From NCBI GenBank assembly GCA_035292785.1, contig DATDPK010000062.1, positions 1 to 25,986 on the forward strand: DNA of 25,986 nucleotides, written 5' to 3'. Shown one piece after another: positions 6,355 to 13,484 of the stretch (within the stretch, counting starts at the first letter, position 1; every line of letters starts with the position of its first letter). The position numbers were made by a program, and so were the translations under genes. Source of the DNA: CABMGU01 sp035292785. Lineage in GTDB: Archaea > Nanobdellota > Nanobdellia > Woesearchaeales > ARS49. Under the pieces are notes generated by a model. The model was given only the letters and a program-made list of their open reading frames with translations, ran no database searches and was not told the DNA's origin.

Positions 6355-7115
6355 TCTATTGTGCTTCTTTCGTGCTCAAGTTCTTCGAGTGCAATCTGTG
6401 CTTGCTCTTCTGTCGGCGTTTTTGTGTGCCATTCGTGCTTGTTTTCTATGAAGCTCACTCCTTTTCCCGGTATTGTTTGCGCTATTATCGCTGTTGGTTT
6501 CTGGATTGTTTTTGCCTCGTTCAGCGCTTCAATTATGTGTTTTATGTTGTGGCCGTCTATTTCTATGACGTGCCAGTTGAAAGCCTCGTATTTTGCCCTT
6601 AACGGCTCTAATGGCAGTATTTCTTCTGTGTACCCTTCTGGTTGCGTATTGTTTCTGTCAATTATTGCTGTGAGGTTGTTGAGTTTGTGTTTTGCTGCGA
6701 ATAGTATTGCTTCCCAGGTGTGTCCTTGGTTGTGGTCTTCGTCGCTCAGTATGCAGTATGTTCTGTGTGATTCGTTGTCCATTTTTGCCGCCAGCGCGCA
6801 CCCGATTGCAGTGCTTAGCCCTGCTTCTTTTGCCTCGATTCCAATTTCTTTGTCAAGTGTTTTTTTTGCAAAATATCCTGAGTGCGCGAGTGTTGTGTGC
6901 AGTGCAAGCAGGTGTTTGTTGCTCGTGAACACCCTGTCCCTGTTCTGCCATTTTGGGTATCTTGGGTTGTGTTTCAGCACTTCGAAGTATAGCGCCGTGA
7001 GTATGTCAACTGCGCTCAAAGAGTCTGCTGTGTGCCCTGACTCTTTTTTTGCAAGCGCTTTTATCAGGTCTTTTCTGATTGCGTTTGCAGCGAGCTTTAG
7101 TTTTCTTTCGCGCAC
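6351..7115 (-). CDS. Transketolase N-terminal subunit (degenerate thiamine-diphosphate domain)
   Basis: This 254-residue protein is the first half of transketolase. I place the start at GTG 7115, which shares one base with the epimerase TAG and has GAGGTG six bases upstream; a GTG at 7124 is possible. Conserved parts include ESGHTADSLS (substrate His28), NRDR, SNKH (H68), EAxxFAAxxKLNNL, IIDRNNTQ (metal-ligand Asn) and PGKGVSF. The usual GDGE/EG cofactor motif reads SDEDHNQG, keeping Asp125 but losing both Gly. The roughly 30 residues that normally carry GHP and TGxLGQG are deleted between GYFAKKTLDKE and GLSTAIGCALA. Transketolase moves two-carbon units between sugar phosphates using thiamine diphosphate and Mg2+. 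Whether this pair still does so is doubtful. It is coupled to its partner gene by ATGA. Confidence 0.82.
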   Translation of the reverse strand: MRERKLKLAANAIRKDLIKALAKKESGHTADSLSAVDILTALYFEVLKHNPRYPKWQNRDRVFTSNKHLLALHTTLAHSGYFAKKTLDKEIGIEAKEAGLSTAIGCALAAKMDNESHRTYCILSDEDHNQGHTWEAILFAAKHKLNNLTAIIDRNNTQPEGYTEEILPLEPLRAKYEAFNWHVIEIDGHNIKHIIEALNEAKTIQKPTAIIAQTIPGKGVSFIENKHEWHTKTPTEEQAQIALEELEHERSTIE

Positions 7116-7726
7116 TATCTGCACCTCTTTAGCAGCTGCTCGTATGCCTTGCGCGGGTTTTCTGCTTTCATTATCGCGCCTGCTGCTATTGCAAAGTCTG
7201 CTTTGAAAAACCTGCAGGTGTGGAGGTTTACGCCTCCGTCAACTCCTACTTGAATTAACGGGTTGCATTCTTTGATTTGTTTTATCTTGTTCAATGGTTT
7301 TTTCAGCATTTCCTGCCCGCTGAACCCGGGAGGCACTGTCATTACCAATGCCGTATCTGCGTGTACCAGCAGGTCCTTGTTCACTTTTGTTTCTGGGTTG
7401 AATGCTATTCCTGCTTTCATTCCTGCAAGTCTGGCTTCTTCAAGTGTTTCTGCTGCGTGTTTTGTTGATTCTGCGTGGAAAATGAATTCTTTTGCTCCCA
7501 TTCTTGCAAATTTGTTGATGTAAGTGTGGGGCTTGTAAGCCATCAGGTGTATTTGCATGTCCATTCTGGGTATTGCCTTTTTGAGTGTCAATGCTTGTAT
7601 TGTTTTGTTTGGCACGAATTTGCCGTCCATTATGTCTATGTGTACTTTTTCCGCCCAACTGACCAGTTTCAGTTTTTCCTTTAGTTCTTTCAAGGTGTGT
7701 ACTAGTATTCCTGGTACTATTTTCAT
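7115..7726 (-). CDS. rpe: Ribulose-phosphate 3-epimerase
   Basis: This 203-residue TIM-barrel enzyme interconverts ribulose 5-phosphate and xylulose 5-phosphate in the non-oxidative pentose phosphate pathway. Metal ligands and catalytic acids are in place: HIDIMDG (His and Asp), HLM (second His) and GVDGG (second Asp). The flexible phosphate-loop region reads MTVPPGFSGQ, and the phosphate-binding end reads AAGAIM. The N-terminus is GILV where most members have SILS, so one usual Ser is missing. The protein is at the short end for the family, with a compact C-terminus. The start overlaps the rpiB stop as ATGA. Together with rpiB and the transketolase pair it would connect ribose phosphate to glycolytic intermediates. 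Confidence 0.92.
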   Translation of the reverse strand: MKIVPGILVHTLKELKEKLKLVSWAEKVHIDIMDGKFVPNKTIQALTLKKAIPRMDMQIHLMAYKPHTYINKFARMGAKEFIFHAESTKHAAETLEEARLAGMKAGIAFNPETKVNKDLLVHADTALVMTVPPGFSGQEMLKKPLNKIKQIKECNPLIQVGVDGGVNLHTCRFFKADFAIAAGAIMKAENPRKAYEQLLKRCR

Positions 7727-8157
7727 TCCAGCCTCTTTATTTTCGCAATTCTTCTCACGTGCCTTTTTTCTCCTGAAAATGGTGTTTTAAGCCAGGTCAG
7801 CGCTATTTTCTCTGCTGTTTTCTTTTTCAGCTGCCATCCGCTCAGGCAAAGTATGTTTGCATCATTGTGTTCTCTGCTTAGTTTTGCGTTTTGCACAGTC
7901 CAGACCGCCACTGCTCTTATTCCTTTGAATTTGTTGGCCGCTATGCATACTCCTTCTGCGCTTCCGCAGACGAGTATTCCTTTGCCTGATTTTTGCACTG
8001 CCTTTGCCACTTTTACAGCATAGTCAGGGTAATCGTCTGTTTTGATGAGCTTATGCGCTCCAAAATCTTTTACAGTGTAGCCTTTGTTCTGCAAAAACTT
8101 CTTCAAATGCTCCTTTAATGCAAACCCTGCGTGGTCTGCGCCAAGATGTATGATCAT
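7723..8157 (-). CDS. rpiB: Ribose-5-phosphate isomerase B (RpiB/LacAB family)
   Basis: This 144-residue protein would interconvert ribose 5-phosphate and ribulose 5-phosphate. Family motifs are clear: GADHAGF near the N-terminus, YPDYA, ILVCGSAEGVCIAANK and REHNDANILCLSG. The catalytic-base Cys is kept in VCGSAEG. The phosphate/anion-hole loop reads GSAEG rather than the usual GSGIG or GTGIG; I recall similar variants in RpiB-like proteins of CPR bacteria, which would point to a shared reduced-genome lineage of the enzyme. Most archaea use the unrelated RpiA, so RpiB suggests acquisition from bacteria. The gene is coupled to both neighbours by 4-bp overlaps. Confidence 0.9.
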   Translation of the reverse strand: MIIHLGADHAGFALKEHLKKFLQNKGYTVKDFGAHKLIKTDDYPDYAVKVAKAVQKSGKGILVCGSAEGVCIAANKFKGIRAVAVWTVQNAKLSREHNDANILCLSGWQLKKKTAEKIALTWLKTPFSGEKRHVRRIAKIKRLE

Positions 8158-9065
8158 GCCTTTCCACTGCTCCCGAACAGTTTTATTCTCTGTTCGACTA
8201 TTTGTTGTATCAGCTCTCTTGCTGGTGCGAGAATGTGTCTTGGGTCGAAGTCCTGCGGTTTTTCTGCCAAAAATTTGCGGACTGCAGCGTCAAATGCAAG
8301 TCTTAAGTCAGTATCAGTATTAATCTTGTTTATCCCGTACTCTACTGCCATCTTTATTTGCTCGTCAGGCACTCCTTCTGGCTTTCCAAGCTCTGCGCCG
8401 TAGCGTGCTGCTTGTGTGACGAGCCATGCCGGCACTCCTGATGCTCCGTGCAGGACTAATGGCATTCCTAATCTTTCTTTGATAGTCTTAAGCAAGTGCA
8501 AATCGAGTCTTGCTTGTCCTTCAAACTTGTATGCTCCGTGGCTTGTGCCTATTGCTATTGCCAGCGCGTCCACTTTTGTTTTTTTGACAAATTCAACTGC
8601 TGCATCCGGATCTGTGTAGATTATTTGTCGTGCGATTATTTTTTCTTCTGCTCCGCCTATTGTTCCCAGTTCTGCTTCTACTCCTGCTCCTTTTGCGTGC
8701 GCCCATTGCACGACTTTTTTCGTGTTCCTAATATTTTCCTCGAACGGCAGGTGGCTGCCGTCGTACATTATTCCTGTCCATCCTGCTTTGATGCATTTTT
8801 TGATTAGGTCCAGGTCTCTTCCGTGGTCAAGATGTAAGACAACAGGCACTTTTTCTTTTGCTGCTGTCTGCGCAAGGCATTTTAGATAGTCTATGCCGGC
8901 ATAAGCCAATGCTCCTTCTGAAGTTTGCAGTATTACAGGTGCTTTTTGTGCAGCTGCAGCCCTTATTACTGCTTGCACTATCTCCATGTTGTTGATGTTG
9001 AAAGCGCCTACCGCATAGTTTCCCTTGTTTGCCTTGTTCAGTATTTGTTTTAATGTGACTAACAT
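8154..9065 (-). CDS. fba: Fructose-bisphosphate aldolase, class II
   Basis: This 303-residue Zn-dependent aldolase cleaves fructose 1,6-bisphosphate to the two triose phosphates. The start is placed at ATG 9065, not at an upstream in-frame Met, because GGAGGT sits 5 bases before it and the family's normal N-terminus (LVTLKQILNKANKGNYAVGA) begins there. Metal ligands are visible: HLDHG (D80, H81), VEAELG (E132), SHG (H176) and LHGASGVP (H206). The phosphate site NTDTDLR lies at 249-255. Length is normal for the class IIB/Y-type group. Most archaea use the FBP aldolase/phosphatase or class I DhnA enzyme, so a class II enzyme points to bacterial ancestry. The Shine-Dalgarno sequence can be masked by a hairpin in the end of the preceding gene. 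Confidence 0.93.
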   Translation of the reverse strand: MLVTLKQILNKANKGNYAVGAFNINNMEIVQAVIRAAAAQKAPVILQTSEGALAYAGIDYLKCLAQTAAKEKVPVVLHLDHGRDLDLIKKCIKAGWTGIMYDGSHLPFEENIRNTKKVVQWAHAKGAGVEAELGTIGGAEEKIIARQIIYTDPDAAVEFVKKTKVDALAIAIGTSHGAYKFEGQARLDLHLLKTIKERLGMPLVLHGASGVPAWLVTQAARYGAELGKPEGVPDEQIKMAVEYGINKINTDTDLRLAFDAAVRKFLAEKPQDFDPRHILAPARELIQQIVEQRIKLFGSSGKA

Positions 9066-9066
9066 A

Positions 9067-10089
9067 TTATACCTCCGAGAGTTTTCTCGAGGAGGTTCCG
9101 ACAAACTTGTTTGGCGATACCTCCTTGACTTTCGACGCTTTCGGCACGTGTTTGATGATTTCTTTTCTTGTCAAGAGTATGTTTGTTGCTCCGTAATGCT
9201 GTATTACACTGCTTGCCTGTGCTGCTCCCCATTTTAGTGCTGTTGGCAGGTCTTGTTTGTGCATAATTGCTGCTAAAAATGCGCTTGTGAAAGAGTCTCC
9301 TGCTCCTGTTGTTTCTATTACGCGCACTTTTTTTGGGCGCATTGAATGCATTTTTATGCCGTTGTACGCGTATGCTCCTTTTGGCCCGTCTGTTATGACA
9401 ACGAGCGGTATTTTCTGCTGTAATTTTTTTAGAAGTGTTGTTATTTCTGCTTTTGTTCTTGTCAGTGCCTGCGCTTCTTCCTTGTTCAGCACGAGTATGT
9501 TGCAGGCGTCAAGTATTGGCTTGAGGTATTTTTCTCCTTTTTCTGCAAGGTACAATGATGGGTTGAACAGTATGTTAATCCCGTTTTTCTTTGCATATTT
9601 TGCTATCTTGCATTGTGTTTTGTGGCTTTGCCCGAGCATTGTTCCAAGGTATAGCCATTTTGCCTTGAGCTTGTTCCAGGAAAAGTCTGTTGTCTTGAGC
9701 TCGTCGTTGTTTCCTTTGTATGTTAGTATTGTTCTGTTATCGCGGAGTTTTGTGATTATGATCGAGTATCCTGTTTTTCCTTTTGTGCTGCTGCCTAAGA
9801 ACGCAACTTTCTCTCTTTTCAGGAATTTTTTGAGAAGTTCTGCGTGTTCGTCTTTTCCGAGTTTTGATATTAGTGCTGTTTTGAGCCCCAAGCGTGCAAA
9901 TGCTGCTGAAACGTTCACTCCTCCGCCTCCTGGTCCTGTGTGCAGCGAGTTTAGCAGTATTTTTGCTCCTATCGGCAGGCAGACATCTTCGTGTGAACTG
10001 TTTTTTTCTATCTCTATGTCTTTGCTTTTGCTGGCTATGAACACGTCTATTGATGCGCTTCCAACAACTATTACATCATACATTTTCAT
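9067..10089 (-). CDS. PfkB-family sugar kinase
   Basis: This 340-residue ribokinase-fold kinase transfers phosphate from ATP, or possibly ADP, to a sugar or nucleoside hydroxyl. Visible signatures are VVGSASIDVF (N-terminal substrate strand), GPGGGGVNVSAAFARLG (residues 52-68, PfkB signature 1) and ETTGAGDSFTSAF (259-271, signature 2, with catalytic Asp265). A C-terminal tail of about 20 residues (KVSPNKF-like, then SSRKLSEV) goes beyond the usual end. Its place directly before fba makes fructose 6-phosphate or fructose 1-phosphate the tempting substrate. Ribokinase or nucleoside kinase activity would also fit, because rpiB follows. Sequence alone does not decide the substrate. The start overlaps the preceding stop (ATGA). 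Confidence 0.88.
   Translation of the reverse strand: MKMYDVIVVGSASIDVFIASKSKDIEIEKNSSHEDVCLPIGAKILLNSLHTGPGGGGVNVSAAFARLGLKTALISKLGKDEHAELLKKFLKREKVAFLGSSTKGKTGYSIIITKLRDNRTILTYKGNNDELKTTDFSWNKLKAKWLYLGTMLGQSHKTQCKIAKYAKKNGINILFNPSLYLAEKGEKYLKPILDACNILVLNKEEAQALTRTKAEITTLLKKLQQKIPLVVITDGPKGAYAYNGIKMHSMRPKKVRVIETTGAGDSFTSAFLAAIMHKQDLPTALKWGAAQASSVIQHYGATNILLTRKEIIKHVPKASKVKEVSPNKFVGTSSRKLSEV
9071..9096 (-). promoter_or_regulatory. Hairpin that can mask the fba Shine-Dalgarno sequence
   Basis: On the minus strand ACCTCC (9096-9091) and GGAGGT (9076-9071) are perfectly complementary. GAG and CTC pair inside, with an AAAA loop and a 2-nt mismatch bubble. GGAGGT is the fba Shine-Dalgarno sequence, and the hairpin lies in the last codons of pfkB. 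Translating ribosomes would open it, so fba translation may depend on pfkB translation. This is read from sequence; folding was not calculated. Confidence 0.5.
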
Positions 10090-10733
10090 AGCAGCACCAA
10101 TGACGCTATCATTATTGCAACACCCATCACTATTCCAAGCAGAACATATCCTGTGATTGTTGATGCGTAATCTCTGCTTTTGCTGACAACTGTCTTGATG
10201 ATTGTTCGTGTTTTCTCAATCTGTTCTTTTGCCGCTATGTGCAAGGGTGTTGTTTTTCCTGCATTGACAACAGTTCTTTGCGGGTGCACATTGAGTTTTG
10301 TTGTCGGCCCTGTTTTCACGATTATTCTATGGGGCACTATTTTCATTTTTGTCGTTGGCCCTGCCATGACTATTTTCGGTTTCTCTACTGGTGCAACAAC
10401 TTGTTTAAGTGCAGGCTTTGCTTTAACAACAGGCTTTACTATTCTATTTTGTTGTACAGGCTGTTCTGCAGTTCTCAATTCATGTATTCTTGTTCCAACA
10501 AACCTTTCCATTGCTGCCTTGTCTTTCACGTTTCTTACTCGTGTGGCAAGCACGTTGTCTTTGAGAACATCTTTTATCCAGTTGGCAAAGTCGTTTTTTT
10601 GCTCGTTCACGTGGTATCTAAATGTTTCTTCATCTGCGCGGTGCAGTTCTCTGACTAATTCGTGCAGGTTCCTGATTTTTCTTCCGCCTTTCAGCAAGAA
10701 GACTTGGTTTTCTTGTGCGTTTTGCAGGTTCAT
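10086..10733 (-). CDS. Tail-anchored DUF5752-like protein with 17-residue repeats
   Basis: This 215-residue protein has three parts. Residues about 10-75 form the DUF5752-like domain (FLLKGGRKIRNLHELV, then YHVNEQKNDFANWIKDVL, then LATRV). Residues about 90-190 are a Pro/Val/Lys-rich linker with a 17-residue period: A/T-G-P-T-T-K begins at 124 and 141, and A-G-K-T-T at 158. Residues about 195-215 are a hydrophobic helix ending the protein, so it is probably tail-anchored with the domain in the cytoplasm. ATG 10733 has GGAGGT upstream and overlaps the preceding stop. The layout suggests an arm holding the domain at the membrane, perhaps to localise the operon's sugar enzymes; that is inference. 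The Pfam family name is from memory. Confidence 0.75.
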   Translation of the reverse strand: MNLQNAQENQVFLLKGGRKIRNLHELVRELHRADEETFRYHVNEQKNDFANWIKDVLKDNVLATRVRNVKDKAAMERFVGTRIHELRTAEQPVQQNRIVKPVVKAKPALKQVVAPVEKPKIVMAGPTTKMKIVPHRIIVKTGPTTKLNVHPQRTVVNAGKTTPLHIAAKEQIEKTRTIIKTVVSKSRDYASTITGYVLLGIVMGVAIMIASLVLL

Positions 10734-11086
10734 TTTTTACCTCCCTTGTGTTTTACTAATTCTCTTACGAGATGTTTTAGAAGCGTTCTTTGGGTGTCTA
10801 TTCTTCCTCTGATTTTTTTCATTTCGTCTGCCAGATTTTTCTCCTCGAATACGTGTTCTATCCAGTTTGCGAAGTGGTTTTCCGCGTCTGTGACGTATTG
10901 TTTGAATGCTTCTTCGGTCATTGTCTCCAGTTCGTCCACGAGCTCGTAGATGCTTCTGACTTTTCTGCCGTCGTGCAGGTGAAAGCTGTAGTGTTTTGGC
11001 GCTTTTCCCAGGATTTTTCTGGTTATGGTCACGTGTATTGTTGGTTTTGCAATTTTTTTGCGTGTTTTTTTGGAGATTTTTTTCAT
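10730..11086 (-). CDS. Small DUF5752-like single-domain protein
   Basis: This 118-residue protein begins at ATG 11086, which overlaps the GH57 stop (ATGA) and has a GAGGTGG-type Shine-Dalgarno sequence. A longer in-frame extension upstream would run inside the GH57 gene and looks like shadow. A very basic N-terminus (MKKISKKTRKKIAK) is followed by a short strand (TIHVTITRKIL). Next comes the shared domain at about 32-92: YSFHLHDGRKVRSIYELVDEL, then AENHFANWIEHVF, then LADEM. It ends in a basic helix (LLKHLVRELVKHKGGKK). The conserved core F-A-x-W-I-x-x-V is the same as in the tail-anchored protein next door and the transketolase fusion. In my recollection such domains often sit beside GH57 enzymes. 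Function is unknown. Confidence 0.75.
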   Translation of the reverse strand: MKKISKKTRKKIAKPTIHVTITRKILGKAPKHYSFHLHDGRKVRSIYELVDELETMTEEAFKQYVTDAENHFANWIEHVFEEKNLADEMKKIRGRIDTQRTLLKHLVRELVKHKGGKK

Positions 11087-12297
11087 ACGTCCACCTCTTT
11101 GATGAATTTTGATATTGATGCGAATGCTGGCTGTTGTTTCTTGATTTTTAATCTGACGTCCTGCAGTATGTTCATGAACGTGATGTATGCTTCGTATGGC
11201 GTTTCGTATGCGTTGAAGTATTTGTGCACGTCTCCGTCGTTGAACCATTTTGTGCACATGTAGTAGAAGTGGTCGCCTGTTGTCATTTTTCTCCACGATT
11301 CTATGAGCTCATTATCTTTGCTGGCGAGTATTTCCTGTCGTAATTCGTACAGGTGTTTTGCAGCGCTTTGCTGCATTTTGTTGCCCAGCCAGGCGCTTAC
11401 GTCTCGTTCCATGTCTGCCCAGCTTATGACGTGAGGCGCGTTAATCTCGCCTTTTGGCTCTATTTTCAATAAATCGCTTGGGTGCTGGAAGCTTATGTTG
11501 TGTTTCTTCAATTCTGCCGGCAGGTGTTTCAGGAAGTTGAATATTCCTGTGTCTGCCCATTGGTGTTCTCCGAATGTTTCGTAGTCCATGAAGAGGTTTA
11601 TGCTGTCTCCTTGTATTGGCGCTATCCAGCTCGCGTATTTTTCTGCGGTTAACGGCCAGCCTTTCCAGTTTTTGTCTGAAAATCTGAATGCAACGTCGTC
11701 TGATAATTTGTAATTCTTCAGCAATAGTTTTATCCTGCTTCCTTTTGGCTTGTAGACGTTGTCCGGGCTTCTCAATTTGAGGATTGGGTCCCATCCTTCT
11801 GCGAGTATTCCTTTGTAGCCCATGTTTTCTGCCAGTTTTGCCAGTTCATTGTTGTAGACTAGTTCTGTGTTCCTGAAGATTTTTGGTTTCTGCCCGAATT
11901 CTTTTTTAATCATCTTCTGGTGTTGTTTTACCTGTTCTTTGAACTCGTCTTTGTCGAATAAGAAGCTCAGTGAATGGTGGTATGTTTCGCTTAGGAATTC
12001 AACTTTTCCTGTATCTGCCAATTCTTTGAAGCTTTGCAGTACTTCTGGCGCGTATTTTTTGAATTGTTCAAGCGCGGTTCCTGTTATGCTGTATGCAACT
12101 TTGAAATCGCTGTGCTTTGCAATTAAGTCCTTGATTATTTTGTTTGTAGGATTGTAGCATTTTTTTGCTATTTTCCTCATTATCTGTTCGTTTTTCTTGT
12201 CGTCGAAGTAATTCTTGTGGTGTCCTATCTCAAACAAGGTGTACTTTCTAAGCCTGATTGGCTGGTGTACTTGGAAGTATAGGCATATGTTTGTCAT
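11083..12297 (-). CDS. GH57 alpha-amylase-like enzyme (MJ1611 group)
   Basis: This 404-residue (beta/alpha)7-barrel glycoside hydrolase acts on alpha-1,4-glucans, probably in the cytoplasm since no signal peptide is visible. GH57 landmarks: HQP at 11-13, FLSETYHHSL at 101-110, FRNTELVY (Glu145), ILAEGWDP at 164-171, and MDYETFGEHQW at 237-247, whose Asp238 is the expected acid/base. The second-to-last region (WADMERDVSAWLGN) also matches the MJ1611-like alpha-amylases. Length is normal for that group. It is coupled by ATGA overlaps to the GT4 gene before and the DUF5752-like gene after. Together with the GT4 synthase it would make and degrade a glycogen-like store. Strict substrate specificity within GH57 cannot be read off. 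Confidence 0.88.
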   Translation of the reverse strand: MTNICLYFQVHQPIRLRKYTLFEIGHHKNYFDDKKNEQIMRKIAKKCYNPTNKIIKDLIAKHSDFKVAYSITGTALEQFKKYAPEVLQSFKELADTGKVEFLSETYHHSLSFLFDKDEFKEQVKQHQKMIKKEFGQKPKIFRNTELVYNNELAKLAENMGYKGILAEGWDPILKLRSPDNVYKPKGSRIKLLLKNYKLSDDVAFRFSDKNWKGWPLTAEKYASWIAPIQGDSINLFMDYETFGEHQWADTGIFNFLKHLPAELKKHNISFQHPSDLLKIEPKGEINAPHVISWADMERDVSAWLGNKMQQSAAKHLYELRQEILASKDNELIESWRKMTTGDHFYYMCTKWFNDGDVHKYFNAYETPYEAYITFMNILQDVRLKIKKQQPAFASISKFIKEVDV

Positions 12298-13484
12298 TTT
12301 GCAATCACCGAGCGGTATGTTTGTGAGACTCTTCTTGCCGGGATGTCAAGGTTGAATTTTTGCGCTTCCTGCTTTCCTCTTTCTCTCAATTCTTCCTGCA
12401 AGGGTTTATGTCTGAGCACGCTGACTATTTTGTTTGTCATTTCGTTTACGTCCCAGAAATTTGCTTTCAGGACGTGTTTGAGCACTTCTGCTACTCCGCT
12501 TGTTTTGCTGATTAATGCGGGCGTGCCGTTTTTCAGGCTCTCGAGTGCGACAAGCCCGAATGGCTCTGAAACGCTTGGCATTACGTACAAGTCTGCTATT
12601 TGGAATGCCTTGTGAACGTCTTCGCCTTCGAGCGCGCCTGTGAATATGACTTTGTCTGCTATGTTTAGTTCTGCTGCCCTGTTGATTATGCGCGGCAGCA
12701 TGTCTCCGTCTCCCACTATCACAAATTTCGTGTTTGGCTCGTATTCCAGCACTTTTTTGGCTGTTTCTATGAAGTAGTCTGGTCCTTTTTGCAGTGTAAC
12801 TCTTCCTAAAAACAGCACGATTTTTTCGTCTTTTAATGGTCTTTCAAACTTTTCTATTTTTACGTCTTCTATTCCCCAGTGTACAACGTCTATCTTGCTT
12901 GGTTTTATCTTGTATTGCTTGATGAGGTTCTTTTTGCTATAGTTGCTGTTAGTGATTATTTTGTCTGCAGCTTTCAACCCAAGCCATTCTATGTGGCTTA
13001 TTCTTGGGTCTGGGTTTCCTCCTGTTCTGTCAGATTCTGTTGCGTGCAAATGAACGACTAATGGTTTCTTGCTTGCTTTCTTCGCATTTATTGCTGCCGG
13101 GTATGTCATCCAGTCGTGTGCGTGGATTATGTCGTGTGTTTCATTTTGCGCGATTTCTTTTGCCAGGTGCGCGTATCTTTGCACTTCGTGGAACAGGTTT
13201 TTCCCATAAACTTTGTTCTGGCTTACGTAATATTGCTGTTCATATGATGTTGAGGTCATGTATGCTGTTAGTGGGCTGTCTATTTCCTTGATTTTTACAT
13301 TGCTTGTCGCTCCGATTAGTTTGACGAATTTTGCTTTTGCTCCTTTTGGAGCGACTGGCATTACGAATGTGACTTTGCAGCCGTTTTTGGCAAGCCCTTT
13401 TGTGAGGCCATAGCACGCTGTGCCGAGTCCTCCGCTTTTGTATGGCGGGAATTCCCATCCGAACATTAGTACGCGGAGGCTCAT
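12294..13484 (-). CDS. GT4-type glycogen synthase-like glycosyltransferase
   Basis: This 396-residue GT-B retaining glycosyltransferase has the N-terminal WEFPPYKSGGLGTACYGL loop typical of archaeal glycogen/starch synthase-like enzymes. Other landmarks are HAHDW (121-125), the acceptor-side HLHATESDRTGG, GRVTLQKG (227-234, nucleotide-sugar phosphate binding) and the E-x7-E motif EPFGLVALE (307-315). The family extends alpha-1,4-glucan from ADP- or UDP-glucose in the cytoplasm. GH57 and a debranching enzyme in the window support a glycogen role rather than cell-surface glycan synthesis. The gene overlaps the small winged-helix gene upstream and GH57 downstream by 4 bp each. Confidence 0.85.
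   Translation of the reverse strand: MSLRVLMFGWEFPPYKSGGLGTACYGLTKGLAKNGCKVTFVMPVAPKGAKAKFVKLIGATSNVKIKEIDSPLTAYMTSTSYEQQYYVSQNKVYGKNLFHEVQRYAHLAKEIAQNETHDIIHAHDWMTYPAAINAKKASKKPLVVHLHATESDRTGGNPDPRISHIEWLGLKAADKIITNSNYSKKNLIKQYKIKPSKIDVVHWGIEDVKIEKFERPLKDEKIVLFLGRVTLQKGPDYFIETAKKVLEYEPNTKFVIVGDGDMLPRIINRAAELNIADKVIFTGALEGEDVHKAFQIADLYVMPSVSEPFGLVALESLKNGTPALISKTSGVAEVLKHVLKANFWDVNEMTNKIVSVLRHKPLQEELRERGKQEAQKFNLDIPARRVSQTYRSVIAK

Noticed and set aside
6157..7206. Plus-strand open frame of 349 codons opposite the transketolase genes
   Set aside because: Ser/Cys/Phe-rich translation with no motif; it mirrors the conserved minus-strand genes and reflects the T-rich strand.
9066..9104. Upstream in-frame Met (9104) as the start of fructose-bisphosphate aldolase
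   Set aside because: The extra 13 residues lie inside pfkB. GGAGGT and the family's normal N-terminus support ATG 9065.
9257..10156. Plus-strand open frame of 299 codons opposite the PfkB kinase gene
   Set aside because: Hydrophobic, Ser/Phe/Cys-rich shadow of a clear kinase gene; no promoter or ribosome site.
11087..11296. Longer start for the 118-residue DUF5752-like protein
   Set aside because: The extension lies wholly within the GH57 gene and is rich in Arg/His with no pattern; ATG 11086 overlaps the GH57 stop like the other genes of the operon.
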